From: Arthrobacter sp. DWC3
Lineage (GTDB): Bacteria; Actinomycetota; Actinomycetes; Actinomycetales; Micrococcaceae
Direction: 5' to 3'
DNA: 64,000 nucleotides
Assembly (NCBI RefSeq): GCF_002929375.1
Contig: NZ_PJIP01000001.1
Coordinates: forward strand, 1 to 64,000
Shown here: piece after piece, positions 1-8,249 of the stretch
Layout of the letters: every line of letters starts with the position of its first letter
Position numbering within the stretch: position 1 is the stretch's first letter
Translations under genes and position numbers: made by a program
Notes under the pieces: generated by a model
What the model was told of the DNA's origin: nothing
Databases searched by the model: none
What the model saw: the letters and a program-made list of their open reading frames with translations, nothing else

Positions 1-747
1 GACGGACTGCCGGCCCGCGGAGCGCTCGGCAGCCGGCTGAAGGCCCTCGTCGCCGACGGCGTCGTCGAGCTGGTCACTAACTTCACCATCACCGGCCTCG
101 AGAGCACTGACGGGCGTCTTGCCGTGACGGCGTCGACGCCGGACGGTCCCCGGACCCTCGAGGTCGACGTCCTGGTCCCTGCCACCGGCTTCCGCCCGAA
201 CCTCGACATGCTGCGCGAGCTCCGCCTTGAGCTCGACCCTGCCGTGGAGGCGCCACGGGCCCTCGGCCCGCTGATCGATCCGGAGTTCCACTCCTGCGGG
301 ACCGTGCCGGCCCACGGCGCGGACGTGCTCGCGCACCCGGAGAAGGACTTCTACCTCGTCGGGATGAAGTCCTACGGGCGTGCCCCCACGTTCCTGCTGG
401 CCACCGGGTACGAGCAGGTCCGCTCGGTGACCGCGGCGATTGCCGGCGATACGGAGGCGGCGTCCCGCCTGCAGCTCGAGCTCCCCGAGACAGGTGTGTG
501 CAGCACCGACCTCGGAGGCTCGTGCGACACCCCTGCCGCGACCAATTCCGAGGGCACGCCGTCATTGGCCGATGTCCAGACTGTTGCGTCGACCTGCGGA
601 ACCGGTGCAGCCACCGGCACTCCCGCCGGCACTGGCACTGATGCTGATGCTGATGCTGATGCTGGGTGTTGTGGCGGACCGCAGCTCGTCACCATCGGTT
701 TTCCCACCGGCACCGCCCACGGGCGCTCCGGAGACCCGGACTACTGA
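1..747 (+). CDS. FAD/NAD(P)-dependent oxidoreductase of the arsenic operon, 3' part only
   Basis: The reading frame is open from the first base, so the N-terminus lies outside the window. The visible 248 residues look like the C-terminal part of a flavoprotein monooxygenase or reductase: a VPATGFRPN segment typical of the NAD(P)-binding fold, then KDFYLVGMKSYGRAPTFLL, the usual last segment of such enzymes. After this comes a tail of about 100 residues with Cys pairs (VCSTD, SCDTP, STCGT and a terminal CCGG), interrupted by a DADADADA tract. Actinobacterial ars operons often carry such a flavoprotein (ArsO-like). Its role in arsenic redox chemistry or thiol handling is inferred from the next genes, which encode arsenate reductases. 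The Cys-rich tail might bind As(III); that is conjecture. Confidence 0.75.
   Translation, partial: DGLPARGALGSRLKALVADGVVELVTNFTITGLESTDGRLAVTASTPDGPRTLEVDVLVPATGFRPNLDMLRELRLELDPAVEAPRALGPLIDPEFHSCGTVPAHGADVLAHPEKDFYLVGMKSYGRAPTFLLATGYEQVRSVTAAIAGDTEAASRLQLELPETGVCSTDLGGSCDTPAATNSEGTPSLADVQTVASTCGTGAATGTPAGTGTDADADADAGCCGGPQLVTIGFPTGTAHGRSGDPDY
640..663 (+). repeat. Hexanucleotide microsatellite (GATGCT)x4
   Basis: Four perfect tandem GATGCT units lie in frame in the flavoprotein tail and encode (Asp-Ala)4 just before the CCGG motif. Six-base units keep the frame, so slippage would change linker length without breaking the protein. Confidence 0.9.
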
Positions 748-837
748 GCACCAATCCCTCACCACGACGGACCGCTAATCACCACTGATCGCCGACGTGC
801 TGGTACTGAAGTGCCGGCCACGATGAAGGGGAACATC

Positions 838-1488
838 ATGAACGAGTCACCTGTCGCTGACGACGGCACACTCCTGCGCGAACACGTCCTAGGCCGTGTG
901 ACGGAAGAACTGTCCGCCATGTTCGACGGAGTTTTCAGCCCGGAGATGGTGGAGCGCTATGTCTTCGAGTCCTACACGGCTCTGGGGCGGACGGCGACGT
1001 TCACTACCTACCTGCCGATCATCACGCGCCGATTCGCCCTCGATCGACTCAACGCCCTCGCTCACGCCCAAGGTAAGCGACCCAGCGGGGTCCCGGAGGT
1101 CCTCTTCGTCTGCGTGCAGAACGCGGGCCGCTCCCAGATGGCCGCGGCCCTGCTCAAGCACCTCACCCAGGGCGCGGTCAATGTCCGTTCCGCCGGGTCC
1201 ATGCCCGCGGAGCACCTGGATGAGAACGTCGTCACCGCGATGCAGGAGATCGGGCTCAGCCTCGGTGAGGAATTCCCCAAGCCTTTGACCGACGACGTCG
1301 TCCGGGCAGCGGATGTCGTCATCACGATGGGCTGCGGGGACACCTGCCCGATCTACCCGGGTAAGAGGTATGAGGACTGGCACATCTCCGACCCGGCCAC
1401 TATGGACCTCGAGGGCGTGCGCACTGTCCGTGAGGTGCTCACGACCCGGGTCCGGAACCTCGCCTCCGGTCTGATCACCGTGCCGTGA
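838..1488 (+). CDS. arsC: Arsenate reductase, LMW-phosphatase type with N-terminal helical domain
   Basis: A 216-residue enzyme expected to reduce As(V) to As(III) in the cytoplasm. Residues about 10-80 form the three-helix domain found in actinobacterial ArsC proteins, and about 86-216 the LMW tyrosine-phosphatase-like fold. The P-loop is C92-V-Q-N-A-G-R98, the CX5R motif. A distal MGCGDTC segment (C166, C170) and WHISDP, with the likely general acid Asp186, follow. The thiol partner in this family is usually mycothiol/mycoredoxin or thioredoxin; the window carries mycothiol genes ino1 and mshA. The ATG at 838 is chosen because AAGGGG lies 6 bases upstream; an in-frame ATG at 811 lacks this. 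It is followed 52 bases later by arsR. Confidence 0.9.
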   Translation: MNESPVADDGTLLREHVLGRVTEELSAMFDGVFSPEMVERYVFESYTALGRTATFTTYLPIITRRFALDRLNALAHAQGKRPSGVPEVLFVCVQNAGRSQMAAALLKHLTQGAVNVRSAGSMPAEHLDENVVTAMQEIGLSLGEEFPKPLTDDVVRAADVVITMGCGDTCPIYPGKRYEDWHISDPATMDLEGVRTVREVLTTRVRNLASGLITVP

Positions 1489-1540
1489 CCAGCCCTGTCC
1501 AGCACGAAAGCGGACAGTCCGGTCCTCTAGACTCGACATC

Positions 1541-1873
1541 ATGTCCGAAGCGCCGCGGGAACACCACGCACCCCGCCCTTCCGGGCCGGCGGAGCCGCTG
1601 GATCGTTCCAGCGCAGAAGTTCTTGCCCGAACGCTGCGCGCGGTGGCGGACCCGACCCGCCTTCAGCTGCTGAGCATGCTGCTCGGACGCCCGGACGGGC
1701 GAGCCACCGTGACAGAACTGGTCGGTCAGCTCAGTTTCAGCCAACCCACCATCAGCCATCACCTGCGCATCATGTTCGACGAGGGCATCCTCGCCAAGGA
1801 CCAGCAGGGACGTCAGGTCTGGTACGCCATCACCGACCGATACCGCACACCCATCGCGGACCTCCTGCGATGA
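1541..1873 (+). CDS. arsR: ArsR/SmtB-family repressor without cysteines
   Basis: A 110-residue winged-helix repressor. The HTH is clear: ALADPTRL-type helix (AVADPTRLQLLSMLL), then TVTELVGQLSFSQPTISHHLRIMFDEGIL and a wing around GRQVWYAI. In classical ArsR proteins As(III) is bound by cysteines of an ELCVC motif in the recognition region. Here the same stretch reads ELVGQ, and the whole protein has no cysteine. It therefore cannot sense arsenite by the classical site and must use another ligand or rely on a partner. The stop overlaps the start of the next gene by 4 bases (ATGA), so the two are translationally coupled. A TAGACT -10-like element lies just upstream at 1528-1533; no convincing -35 was found. 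Confidence 0.88.
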   Translation: MSEAPREHHAPRPSGPAEPLDRSSAEVLARTLRAVADPTRLQLLSMLLGRPDGRATVTELVGQLSFSQPTISHHLRIMFDEGILAKDQQGRQVWYAITDRYRTPIADLLR

Positions 1874-2952
1874 AACACGCCTCATCGAACACCTCGGGTG
1901 GGGCCGATACTGCCCAGACCCCCACCGTCCCGGACCAGGGCGTCCGGCCGATGCCCAAACCGTTGGACGAGGGGTCTGCCGTCGAGCGGGCGCACCAGAT
2001 CCAGGCACTGGCCGACCCGTTCAGGCTCCGACTGCTGAGCCTGCTCAGCACCACGAGGGATCACCGCCATACGGCTGAGACCCTCGCTGTCGAGGCCGAT
2101 GCCAGCCAGATGCAGACCAGCAACGCGATCGGCGCCCTGGTGGCCGCGGGCCTGGTGGAAACATCCTCGACGGGGACGCTCGCTCCCAGCGCCGACGCGT
2201 GGATCCGCTTCGGACGCCTCCTCACCCAGGCCGACGGCGGGCCCGCGGCCGCCCACCCCGCGTCGATGCACCCGGCGCCCATGGCTTCCCTGAAGCTGTC
2301 GTTGAAGGCCGCGCCGGTGATCGCCGACCACGCCGATCGCGGACCGTTGCCGGACATCATCACGCGCATCGCGGACCAGCTCGGTCATCGTTTCGCCGGT
2401 AATTTCTCCCCGGAGACGGTGCACCGGTATGTGGCTGACACCTACTATCTGCTGCAGGACCGGGCGAATGTCACCCGGTTCCTGCCCTCGCAGACCAGCC
2501 GGTTCGCGACGGACCGGTTGACCGCGTTGGCGTCCGCGCGCGGAGTGGTCCTGCGCCGGGTCCCGGAGGTTTTGTTCGTCTGTGTGCACAACGGGGGCAG
2601 GTCCCAGATCGCTGCGAGCATCCTCAAGCAGCTCGCCGGCGACAGGGTGCATGTGCGCTCGGCAGGGTCCGCGCCGGGTGAAGCGATCGACCCGCAGGTC
2701 ATCGAACTGCTCGACGAGATCGGCGTGTCCGTGGCGGGTGAGTACCCGAAGCCGCTGACGGACGAGATCGTGCAGGCCTCGGACTTCGTCGTCACGATGG
2801 GCTGCGGGGACGCGTGCCCGGTGTATCCGGGACGGCAGTACGTGGACTGGCCGATCGAGGATCCGGTCGGGCAGAGCGCCGACACCGTCCGGATGATCCG
2901 CGACGACATCCACGCCAGAGTCCAGGACCTCATGCCTCAGCTGGGCCTCTAA
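1870..2952 (+). CDS. ArsR-ArsC fusion: HTH domain joined to arsenate reductase
   Basis: A 360-residue protein. Residues about 35-120 resemble an ArsR winged helix (IQALADPFRLRLLSLLS, then ASQMQTSNAIGALVAAGLVE). Residues about 155-225 repeat the helical domain of the upstream ArsC, and about 231-360 are a full LMW-phosphatase-type reductase with C238-V-H-N-G-G-R244, a distal MGCGDAC segment and WPIEDP. No cysteine occurs before C238, so the HTH part has no classical arsenite site. The reductase half parallels the gene at 838 and probably arose by duplication. The arrangement suggests a regulator that senses arsenate through its catalytic domain, or an enzyme that represses its own operon; both are inference. 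It converges with the pst regulator, only 45 bases between stops. Confidence 0.85.
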   Translation: MKHASSNTSGGADTAQTPTVPDQGVRPMPKPLDEGSAVERAHQIQALADPFRLRLLSLLSTTRDHRHTAETLAVEADASQMQTSNAIGALVAAGLVETSSTGTLAPSADAWIRFGRLLTQADGGPAAAHPASMHPAPMASLKLSLKAAPVIADHADRGPLPDIITRIADQLGHRFAGNFSPETVHRYVADTYYLLQDRANVTRFLPSQTSRFATDRLTALASARGVVLRRVPEVLFVCVHNGGRSQIAASILKQLAGDRVHVRSAGSAPGEAIDPQVIELLDEIGVSVAGEYPKPLTDEIVQASDFVVTMGCGDACPVYPGRQYVDWPIEDPVGQSADTVRMIRDDIHARVQDLMPQLGL

Positions 2953-2997
2953 CCTCCATTGGATCTGAAGCCGTCGCCCGGGAAGTCGTGGATGTGT

Positions 2998-3777
2998 TCA
3001 GCAGGACATGCGGTAACCGAGGCCACGGACGGTCTCGATGAACACCGGCAGATGTGGTGCTGCTTCGCTGATTTTCTTGCGGGTACGCATGACAGCCAGG
3101 CGGGTGCGGGCGGTCTCATCGCGGGCGTCGTCGCCGGTTGCGGCAGCAACTTCGGTGACGCTGACGACGCGTGGAGCTTCACTCATCAGATACTTCAGGA
3201 CGGCGAATTCCTTCGGCGCCAGGTGAACGGCAGTGCCTTCGACGGTCACGCGCAACGACTGGGCGTTGAGCGTCAGCGCACCACAGCGCAGCTCTCCCGC
3301 ATCCTCGGTTTCCAGGAACCCGAGCTGCCCGACGGCGGTCGACAGGCTGCGCGCACTGAAGGGCAGAGGCGTCATCCCACGGGCCCCGCGCTCGAGCGCG
3401 TGGAAGGCACTGACCTGACTGTCCGTGGTAGACAACACCCCGACCAGGACGGGAATCCCCGCGGCACCGGAGACGACCGCAGTGAAAGCGACCACGTCGA
3501 TGCCCGCCATGTCGGTGGGCGCGAGCACGACCTGGGGGCGCTCGGATCCGATAGCGAGTAGGGTGCTCGGAGCATCCGGGTAGACCCGCAGGTCGATACC
3601 GACGCGCAGCAGCTCGCCCTGATCGAGGGTGTCGCTGATCCCGGCCGACGCGACCGTCGCGATCCTGCACGGCCAGCGCAAAGATCCCCGGGTGGATCCG
3701 CGCGTAGATCCTGAGCCTGTTCGCTCATGCGTCCCCAGCGGCGCATGACCGATGCGTTCAGCCATGACAGCGCTCAC
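2998..3777 (-). CDS. Winged-helix regulator with degenerate receiver, last gene of pst operon
   Basis: A 259-residue protein with an OmpR/PhoB-type winged helix at about 160-259 ([13 protein letters not shown], then [11 protein letters not shown]). The preceding about 100 residues have receiver-like spacing but no phosphorylation site: the strand that should end in the acceptor Asp reads [10 protein letters not shown], and the conserved Lys-Pro is replaced by LPF. It is therefore unlikely to be switched by phosphorylation. The GTG start overlaps the pstB stop by 4 bases (GTGA), so it is coupled to the transporter. The function is inferred: local control of phosphate uptake, or of the convergent arsenic genes. 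A variant of SenX3/RegX3-type control is an alternative, but no kinase is nearby. Confidence 0.75.
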   Translation of the reverse strand: MSAVMAERIGHAPLGTHERTGSGSTRGSTRGSLRWPCRIATVASAGISDTLDQGELLRVGIDLRVYPDAPSTLLAIGSERPQVVLAPTDMAGIDVVAFTAVVSGAAGIPVLVGVLSTTDSQVSAFHALERGARGMTPLPFSARSLSTAVGQLGFLETEDAGELRCGALTLNAQSLRVTVEGTAVHLAPKEFAVLKYLMSEAPRVVSVTEVAAATGDDARDETARTRLAVMRTRKKISEAAPHLPVFIETVRGLGYRMSC

Positions 3778-4817
3778 CCGAACCGACCGGAGATGTAGTC
3801 TTCGGTTCTTTGATCATCCGGGCTTTCGAAGATCTTGCTGGTCTTGGCGTACTCGACGAGGACGCCGGTGCGGTCGCCGGTGCCCTCGTCGGCCAGGGCA
3901 GTGAAAAACGCGGTGCGGTCCGCGACGCGGGCTGCCTGCTGCATGTTGTGGGTGACGATCACGATCGTGTACTCCTTGCGGAGGTCGTGCATAAGATCCT
4001 CGATGCGCACGGTGGCGATGGGGTCCAGGGCGGAGCAGGGCTCGTCCATCAGGATCACATCGGGCTTCACGGCGATGGTGCGTGCGATGCACAGGCGCTG
4101 CTGCTGGCCACCGGAGAGACCGAAGGCGGACTGTTTGAGCTTGTCCTTGACCTCGGTCCAGAGGGCGGCCTTCGTGAGCGCTTCCTCGACGAGGTCGTCC
4201 ATGCTGGAAACCTTCATGCCGGTGACACGGGGGCCGTAGGCAATGTTGTCGTAGATGGACTTCGGAAACGGGTTCGGCTTCTGGAAAACCATGCCGATGC
4301 GGCGGCGCACCTCGATCGCGTCGACCTCGGGTGCGTACATGTCCGCGCCCTGGAAGGTGACCTTGCCTTCGACGCGGGCGCCTTCGACGAGGTCGTTCAT
4401 GCGGTTCAGGCTGCGCAGGAGCGTGGACTTACCGCAACCGGACGGGCCGATCAGGGCGGTGATCTCGTTGAAACCGAAGTCAAGGTTCACGCCGGTCACG
4501 GCCCGGAAGTTGCCGTAGTAGACGTTGACGTCCTCGCACCTGATGATCCCGTTGGGCTTCTCGGGGAGTGCCTCTGAAGCTGCCCGCCCGGTGAGGTGCA
4601 CGGTCATCCCTGGCTGCTGGTGCAGGATGTCTGCACCGTCGGTCAGGTTGGAGTCCGCCGTGGGGCTGGTGTTGTTCGGTCCCATTCCGTCGATGCCGGA
4701 CTCGGACGCGGGCGTAGCGCCGGTGCCGGTACCCGTGCTGGTAGCGCCGGCGGAGGCGGCTGCTGCGTGGGAGCTGCCCTGCGTTGTGGCAGGTGTGGTT
4801 GTCGTGGGGTCGGTCAT
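3774..4817 (-). CDS. pstB: Phosphate ABC transporter ATPase PstB
   Basis: The ATPase of the high-affinity phosphate importer on the cytoplasmic face of PstCA. Walker A is GPSGCGKST at about 124-132, the signature is LSGGQQQR, Walker B is [12 protein letters not shown], and the switch His is in VTHNMQQ. At 347 residues it is long for PstB (about 260). The first about 85 residues are a Ser/Thr/Ala/Gly-rich tract absent from typical family members. The ATG at 4817 sits 8 bases after the pstA stop and fits operon spacing. An internal ATG at residue 71 (MTVHLTG) would give a normal-sized protein and is a real alternative. Confidence 0.92.
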   Translation of the reverse strand: MTDPTTTTPATTQGSSHAAAASAGATSTGTGTGATPASESGIDGMGPNNTSPTADSNLTDGADILHQQPGMTVHLTGRAASEALPEKPNGIIRCEDVNVYYGNFRAVTGVNLDFGFNEITALIGPSGCGKSTLLRSLNRMNDLVEGARVEGKVTFQGADMYAPEVDAIEVRRRIGMVFQKPNPFPKSIYDNIAYGPRVTGMKVSSMDDLVEEALTKAALWTEVKDKLKQSAFGLSGGQQQRLCIARTIAVKPDVILMDEPCSALDPIATVRIEDLMHDLRKEYTIVIVTHNMQQAARVADRTAFFTALADEGTGDRTGVLVEYAKTSKIFESPDDQRTEDYISGRFG

Positions 4818-4825
4818 GTGAGTTT

Positions 4826-5731
4826 CTACCACCGTGTCTGGAAGCGGTTGCGGATGAAAATGGCCAGGCCGTTCATGATGACCAGCAGTCCCAGGAGCAG
4901 GATGCTGGTCGCGGCGGCGAGTTCCTGGAAGCCGGCCTGGGGTCGGCTGGTCCAGTCGAAGATCTGGATGGGCATGGTCGTGAAGCCGCTGAGCAACCCG
5001 TTCGGGTCGAAGCTGAGGAACACGAGGGCACCGAGGACCAGCAAGGGGGCCGCTTCGCCGAGCGCCCGGGAGAGGGCGAGGATGGAGCCGGTCGCGATGC
5101 CGGGGACGGACGCGGGCAGGACCTGACGCCACACGGTCTGCCACTTCGAGGCCCCCAGTGCCATGGAGCCCTGCCGGATCTCGATTGGTACGGAGCGGAT
5201 GGCCTCGCGGGTGGAGATGATGATGACGGGCAGGATCAGAAGGCCCAGGGCCAGCGCGCCGCCGATGACGATGTTCTTGTTCTGCACGCCCAGGAAGGAC
5301 AGGACGGCCAGGGCGAGCAGGCCGTAGACGATCGCGGGCACAGCGGCGAGGTTCTGCACATTGAGCTCGATGACCCGGTTGTACCACTTGCGTTTGTCCG
5401 CGAATTCCTCGAGGTGGATCGCCGCGGCGACGCCGAGGGGGATGGTGAGGACCGCGGTGGTCCCGATGACCCAGGCGGAACCGATGATGGCGGGTCGGGC
5501 GCCGGCGCGATCCGGGGAGGACGCCGGGTACTCGGTGAACAGGCTCAGGGTGAAACGGTCTGCGCCGTCGATGAAGGTCGTGACGATGAGGATCAGCAGG
5601 AACAGGAAGGAGAACGCCAGGCACGCCCAGATGAGGACGAGGAAGATCAGGGCCCGGGGTGTGCGTTCTCCGCTGAATTTGCTGCGACGGTGCCCCAGGG
5701 GCGTGGTGCCGCGGTCGATGATGGAGGTCAT
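4826..5731 (-). CDS. pstA: Phosphate ABC transporter permease PstA
   Basis: A 301-residue inner-membrane permease. A hydrophobic helix at about 27-53 is followed by an extracytoplasmic loop and five further membrane segments. The cytoplasmic coupling loop is visible as [20 protein letters not shown], followed by [15 protein letters not shown], typical of PstA. It pairs with PstC to form the phosphate channel. It starts 3 bases after the pstC stop and ends 8 bases before pstB, so the genes are one transcript. Confidence 0.93.
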   Translation of the reverse strand: MTSIIDRGTTPLGHRRSKFSGERTPRALIFLVLIWACLAFSFLFLLILIVTTFIDGADRFTLSLFTEYPASSPDRAGARPAIIGSAWVIGTTAVLTIPLGVAAAIHLEEFADKRKWYNRVIELNVQNLAAVPAIVYGLLALAVLSFLGVQNKNIVIGGALALGLLILPVIIISTREAIRSVPIEIRQGSMALGASKWQTVWRQVLPASVPGIATGSILALSRALGEAAPLLVLGALVFLSFDPNGLLSGFTTMPIQIFDWTSRPQAGFQELAAATSILLLGLLVIMNGLAIFIRNRFQTRW

Positions 5732-5734
5732 GGC

Positions 5735-6688
5735 CTAGTACTCCTCACGGAAGCGGCGGACGAACTGGATGCTGATGAAGTTGATCAGCAGGGTCACGAA
5801 GAACAGCAGCAGGCCGACCGCGAACAGGGTGTCGTATTCCAGGGACCCGACGCGTGAATCGCCGAGAGCGGCGTTGGCGATGAAGCCGGTCATGGTTTGG
5901 CCTTCCTCGAGTGGGCCTCCGACGATGCGGGCCTGGTTGCCGGCGGCGAGGGCGACGATCATGGTCTCGCCGATGGCCCGGGATACACCGAGGACGACGG
6001 CTGCGACGATGCCGGACAGGGCGGCGGGGAATACGACGCGGATGCTGGTCTGCATCCGGTTCGCGCCCAGCGCCGCCGATCCCTGGCGGAGGGACTGCGG
6101 GACGGCGTTCATGGCGTCCTCGGAGATCGAGGCGATCGTTGGGACGATCATCACGCCCATGACCAGACCCGCCGCGAGGACGCTGAACGCTCCGGTTTCC
6201 AGCTTCAGCCAGTCCCGGAAGATGGTGCCCTGCACGAAGGTGAGGGCGAAGTATCCGTAGACGACGGTGGGGACACCGGCGAGGATCTCGAGGATCGGTT
6301 TGAGCACTTTCCGCAGGCCCGGCTTCGCGTACTCGGAGAGCAGGACAGCAGCTCCCAGGCCGATGGGGATCGCGACGAGCAGAGCGATACACGTCGTCCA
6401 GATGGTGGCCGTGATGAGGGGGATGACGCCGAAGGACGCGTCCGCGAAGCGTGGCGCCCACCGGTCACCGAAGAGGAAGTCGGTGACCGGAACCTGTTGG
6501 AAGAATCCCAGGGCCGGGATGAGCAGCGCCAGGACGATGCCGATCGTCGTGAGGACGGTCAGGATCGCTGCTGACCGCAGGACGGTGATGATGATCAATT
6601 CGCCGTAGCGTTTGCGGCCCTTGAACTGGGTCTGGGCCTGGCGGCCCGGCGCGCTGGCCGGGCCGCCTGATTCTTTGACAAGTGTCAT
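5735..6688 (-). CDS. pstC: Phosphate ABC transporter permease PstC
   Basis: A 317-residue inner-membrane permease with about six membrane segments. An [21 protein letters not shown] helix follows a basic N-terminus (FKGRKRYGE). The coupling loop reads [20 protein letters not shown] and is followed by [15 protein letters not shown], the PstC signature. It partners PstA and PstB in ATP-driven phosphate import. The pstS-pstC gap is 67 bases. Because Pst systems discriminate phosphate from arsenate through PstS, its location beside arsenate reductases fits a role in keeping phosphate supply open under arsenate. Confidence 0.93.
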   Translation of the reverse strand: MTLVKESGGPASAPGRQAQTQFKGRKRYGELIIITVLRSAAILTVLTTIGIVLALLIPALGFFQQVPVTDFLFGDRWAPRFADASFGVIPLITATIWTTCIALLVAIPIGLGAAVLLSEYAKPGLRKVLKPILEILAGVPTVVYGYFALTFVQGTIFRDWLKLETGAFSVLAAGLVMGVMIVPTIASISEDAMNAVPQSLRQGSAALGANRMQTSIRVVFPAALSGIVAAVVLGVSRAIGETMIVALAAGNQARIVGGPLEEGQTMTGFIANAALGDSRVGSLEYDTLFAVGLLLFFVTLLINFISIQFVRRFREEY

Positions 6689-6755
6689 GAGTGGCGCTGA
6701 TTCCCTGGAGTGTGATGGAACACGAGACGTCCCTTAGGCGGGAGGTGAGTGCCGG

Positions 6756-7733
6756 TTAGGAACCGACGGCGGCGAGTTCTTCCTGGGCGGTGGTGACCTG
6801 CTCGTCCGTGAGGGGCACGAACAGGGCGGCGTTGGCGACCTCGGCGGAGTTCTCCACGTAGTAATCGACGAAGGTTTTCACCTGGGGCTTGTCGGCGTAG
6901 GAGGTGTTCGCGACGTAGATGAACAGCTCTCGTCCCAGCGGGGTGTAGGTACCGTCCTGGACGGTTTCCTTGGACGGTGCGACGCAGCCTGCGCCGCCGT
7001 CGATCTCGACGGCCTTCAGGGAGTCGGGGTTCTCCTCGACATAGGACAGGCCGAGGAACCCGGTTGCGCCCGCGTCGCCGGAGACACCCTGCACGGTGAC
7101 GTTGTCGTCCTCGGAGGGGCTGTAGTCGGTGCGGATCGCGCCTTCCTCGCCGTTGATGGCGGCGGTGAAGTAGTCGAAGGTGCCCGAATCGGTACCGGCT
7201 CCGTACAGACCGATCTCCTGGTCGGGGAAGGACGGATCGACCTGGTTCCAGTTGGTGACAGATCCCTCGGAGTCAGGTCCCCAGATCTTCGCGACCTGCT
7301 CCACCGTCAGGCAGCTGGCCCAATCGTTCTCCGGGTTCACGACGACGGACAGGCCGTCGTTCGCGACGACGATCTCGGTGAACTCGACACCATTGGCCTC
7401 GCACTCGGCGATCTCATCTTCTTCGATCGCGCGGGAAGCGTTCGAGATGTCGGTCTCACCGGCGCAGAACGCCTTGAAGCCACCGCCGGTACCAGAAGTC
7501 GCCACGGTGACGTTGATGCCGGCCTCGACGTCGCGGAACATGTCCGCTGCGGCCGAGGTCAGGGGTGCGACGGTCGAGGAGCCGTCAGCGACAACCGACC
7601 CGCTCTGCTCACCAGCGGCCGCACTCTCACCGGAACCGGCGTCGGGTTCGGGCTGCCCACCACAGGCAGTCAACAGCAGAGCCACGGCCAGCAGCGAAGC
7701 GGGCCCAGCGGTACGAAGTGCGGTCTTCTTCAC
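6756..7733 (-). CDS. pstS: Phosphate-binding lipoprotein PstS
   Basis: A 325-residue secreted binding protein. A lipoprotein signal peptide ends in a lipobox (LLLTAC, Cys at about 24) followed by a Gly/Ser/Glu-rich linker. The mature part begins VVADGSSTVAPLTSAAADMF, the conserved phosphate-binding SST segment. It continues through TSGTGGGFKAFCAGETDISNASR and GLYGAGTDSGTFDYF, both of which line the PstS ligand site. It delivers phosphate to PstCA at the outer face of the membrane. It is the first gene of the operon and sits downstream of a PHO-box-like element. Selectivity for phosphate over arsenate cannot be judged from sequence alone. Confidence 0.93.
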   Translation of the reverse strand: MKKTALRTAGPASLLAVALLLTACGGQPEPDAGSGESAAAGEQSGSVVADGSSTVAPLTSAAADMFRDVEAGINVTVATSGTGGGFKAFCAGETDISNASRAIEEDEIAECEANGVEFTEIVVANDGLSVVVNPENDWASCLTVEQVAKIWGPDSEGSVTNWNQVDPSFPDQEIGLYGAGTDSGTFDYFTAAINGEEGAIRTDYSPSEDDNVTVQGVSGDAGATGFLGLSYVEENPDSLKAVEIDGGAGCVAPSKETVQDGTYTPLGRELFIYVANTSYADKPQVKTFVDYYVENSAEVANAALFVPLTDEQVTTAQEELAAVGS

Positions 7734-7803
7734 GATGATTGATTCCTTCCAAGGGCGGAACGGCCGCCGGGACGAGGGGGATCGGCAAGGCCGACAGAAA
7801 TCA

Positions 7804-7819
7804 ATAGAAGATCGTCTAT
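7804..7819. promoter_or_regulatory. Inverted repeat ATAGA-N6-TCTAT upstream of pstS
   Basis: Perfect 5-bp arms (7804-7808 and 7815-7819) flank a 6-base spacer. The same architecture recurs at 7858-7875, so this is probably an operator bound by a dimeric repressor. The distal arm overlaps the PHO-box-like repeat. Confidence 0.55.
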
Positions 7820-7836
7820 ATGAACTTGAGGTGAAC
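7815..7836 (-). promoter_or_regulatory. PHO-box-like direct repeat of pstS
   Basis: Read towards pstS there are two adjacent 11-base units, GTTCACCTCAA and GTTCATATAGA. This matches the actinobacterial PHO box, described in Streptomyces as 11-bp repeats beginning GTTCACC and bound by PhoP. It lies about 80 bases upstream of the pstS start. Phosphate-starvation activation is inferred. Confidence 0.6.
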
Positions 7837-7857
7837 AGCGACCGTCATCAAGATTTA

Positions 7858-7875
7858 TATAGATTGATGTCTATA
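7858..7875. promoter_or_regulatory. Second inverted repeat TATAGA-N6-TCTATA
   Basis: Perfect 6-bp arms with a 6-base spacer, TTGATG. It is a longer copy of the palindrome 54 bases away. The spacer also forms a distant inverted repeat with CATCAA at 7846-7851. A partner of the first site for cooperative repressor binding is likely; the protein could be the local ArsR. Confidence 0.55.
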
Positions 7876-8240
7876 CATATGACGGGCCTCCGCAGCCCAA
7901 CCCTTGCGATTCCGGCAGCGCTGACGGGACAGATGGCTATACCTGGTACGGACGCTGGCAGGCCATCGAGCGCTGTGAAAACCACGCCATTACCGCTGCG
8001 ACTCACCGAGCTATCGACGAGGATCGGCTCGGTGCGTAGCGCAAACGTTGGTGGTCGCAACCGGTCAATGCACCGGCCGCAATCGATGATGGGCAGGTGG
8101 TTGAGATGGTGCGTGAGCATGAGGTCAGTTCGGAACAGCAGAACCAGCTTCGGGAGAAGTGGCGGCAGCGGGACTCGGTATCGATACCGAGCCGGCGCAG
8201 GAAGACGGCTGAACATGGAAGCGTCATCGACCACTGGTAG
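7863..8240 (+). pseudogene. Possible gene remnant, one in-frame stop
   Basis: The frame between the pstS promoter and the nuclease gene reads through about 125 codons with one internal stop. It gives protein-like text: RWQAIERCENHAITAATHRAI before the stop and VVEMVREHEVSSEQQNQLRE after it. There is no start codon with a ribosome binding site and no recognised family. It may be the decayed 3' end of a mobile-element or helicase-type gene, or chance. Confidence 0.25.
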
Positions 8241-8249
8241 TTTCCGGTC

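Noticed and set aside
640-663. CRISPR or phage repeat
   Set aside because: Short contiguous hexamers inside a coding frame, with no spacers.
4818-5624. Upstream extension of the pstB frame into pstA
   Set aside because: The text upstream of ATG 4817 is a low-complexity shadow of pstA, which is itself complete.
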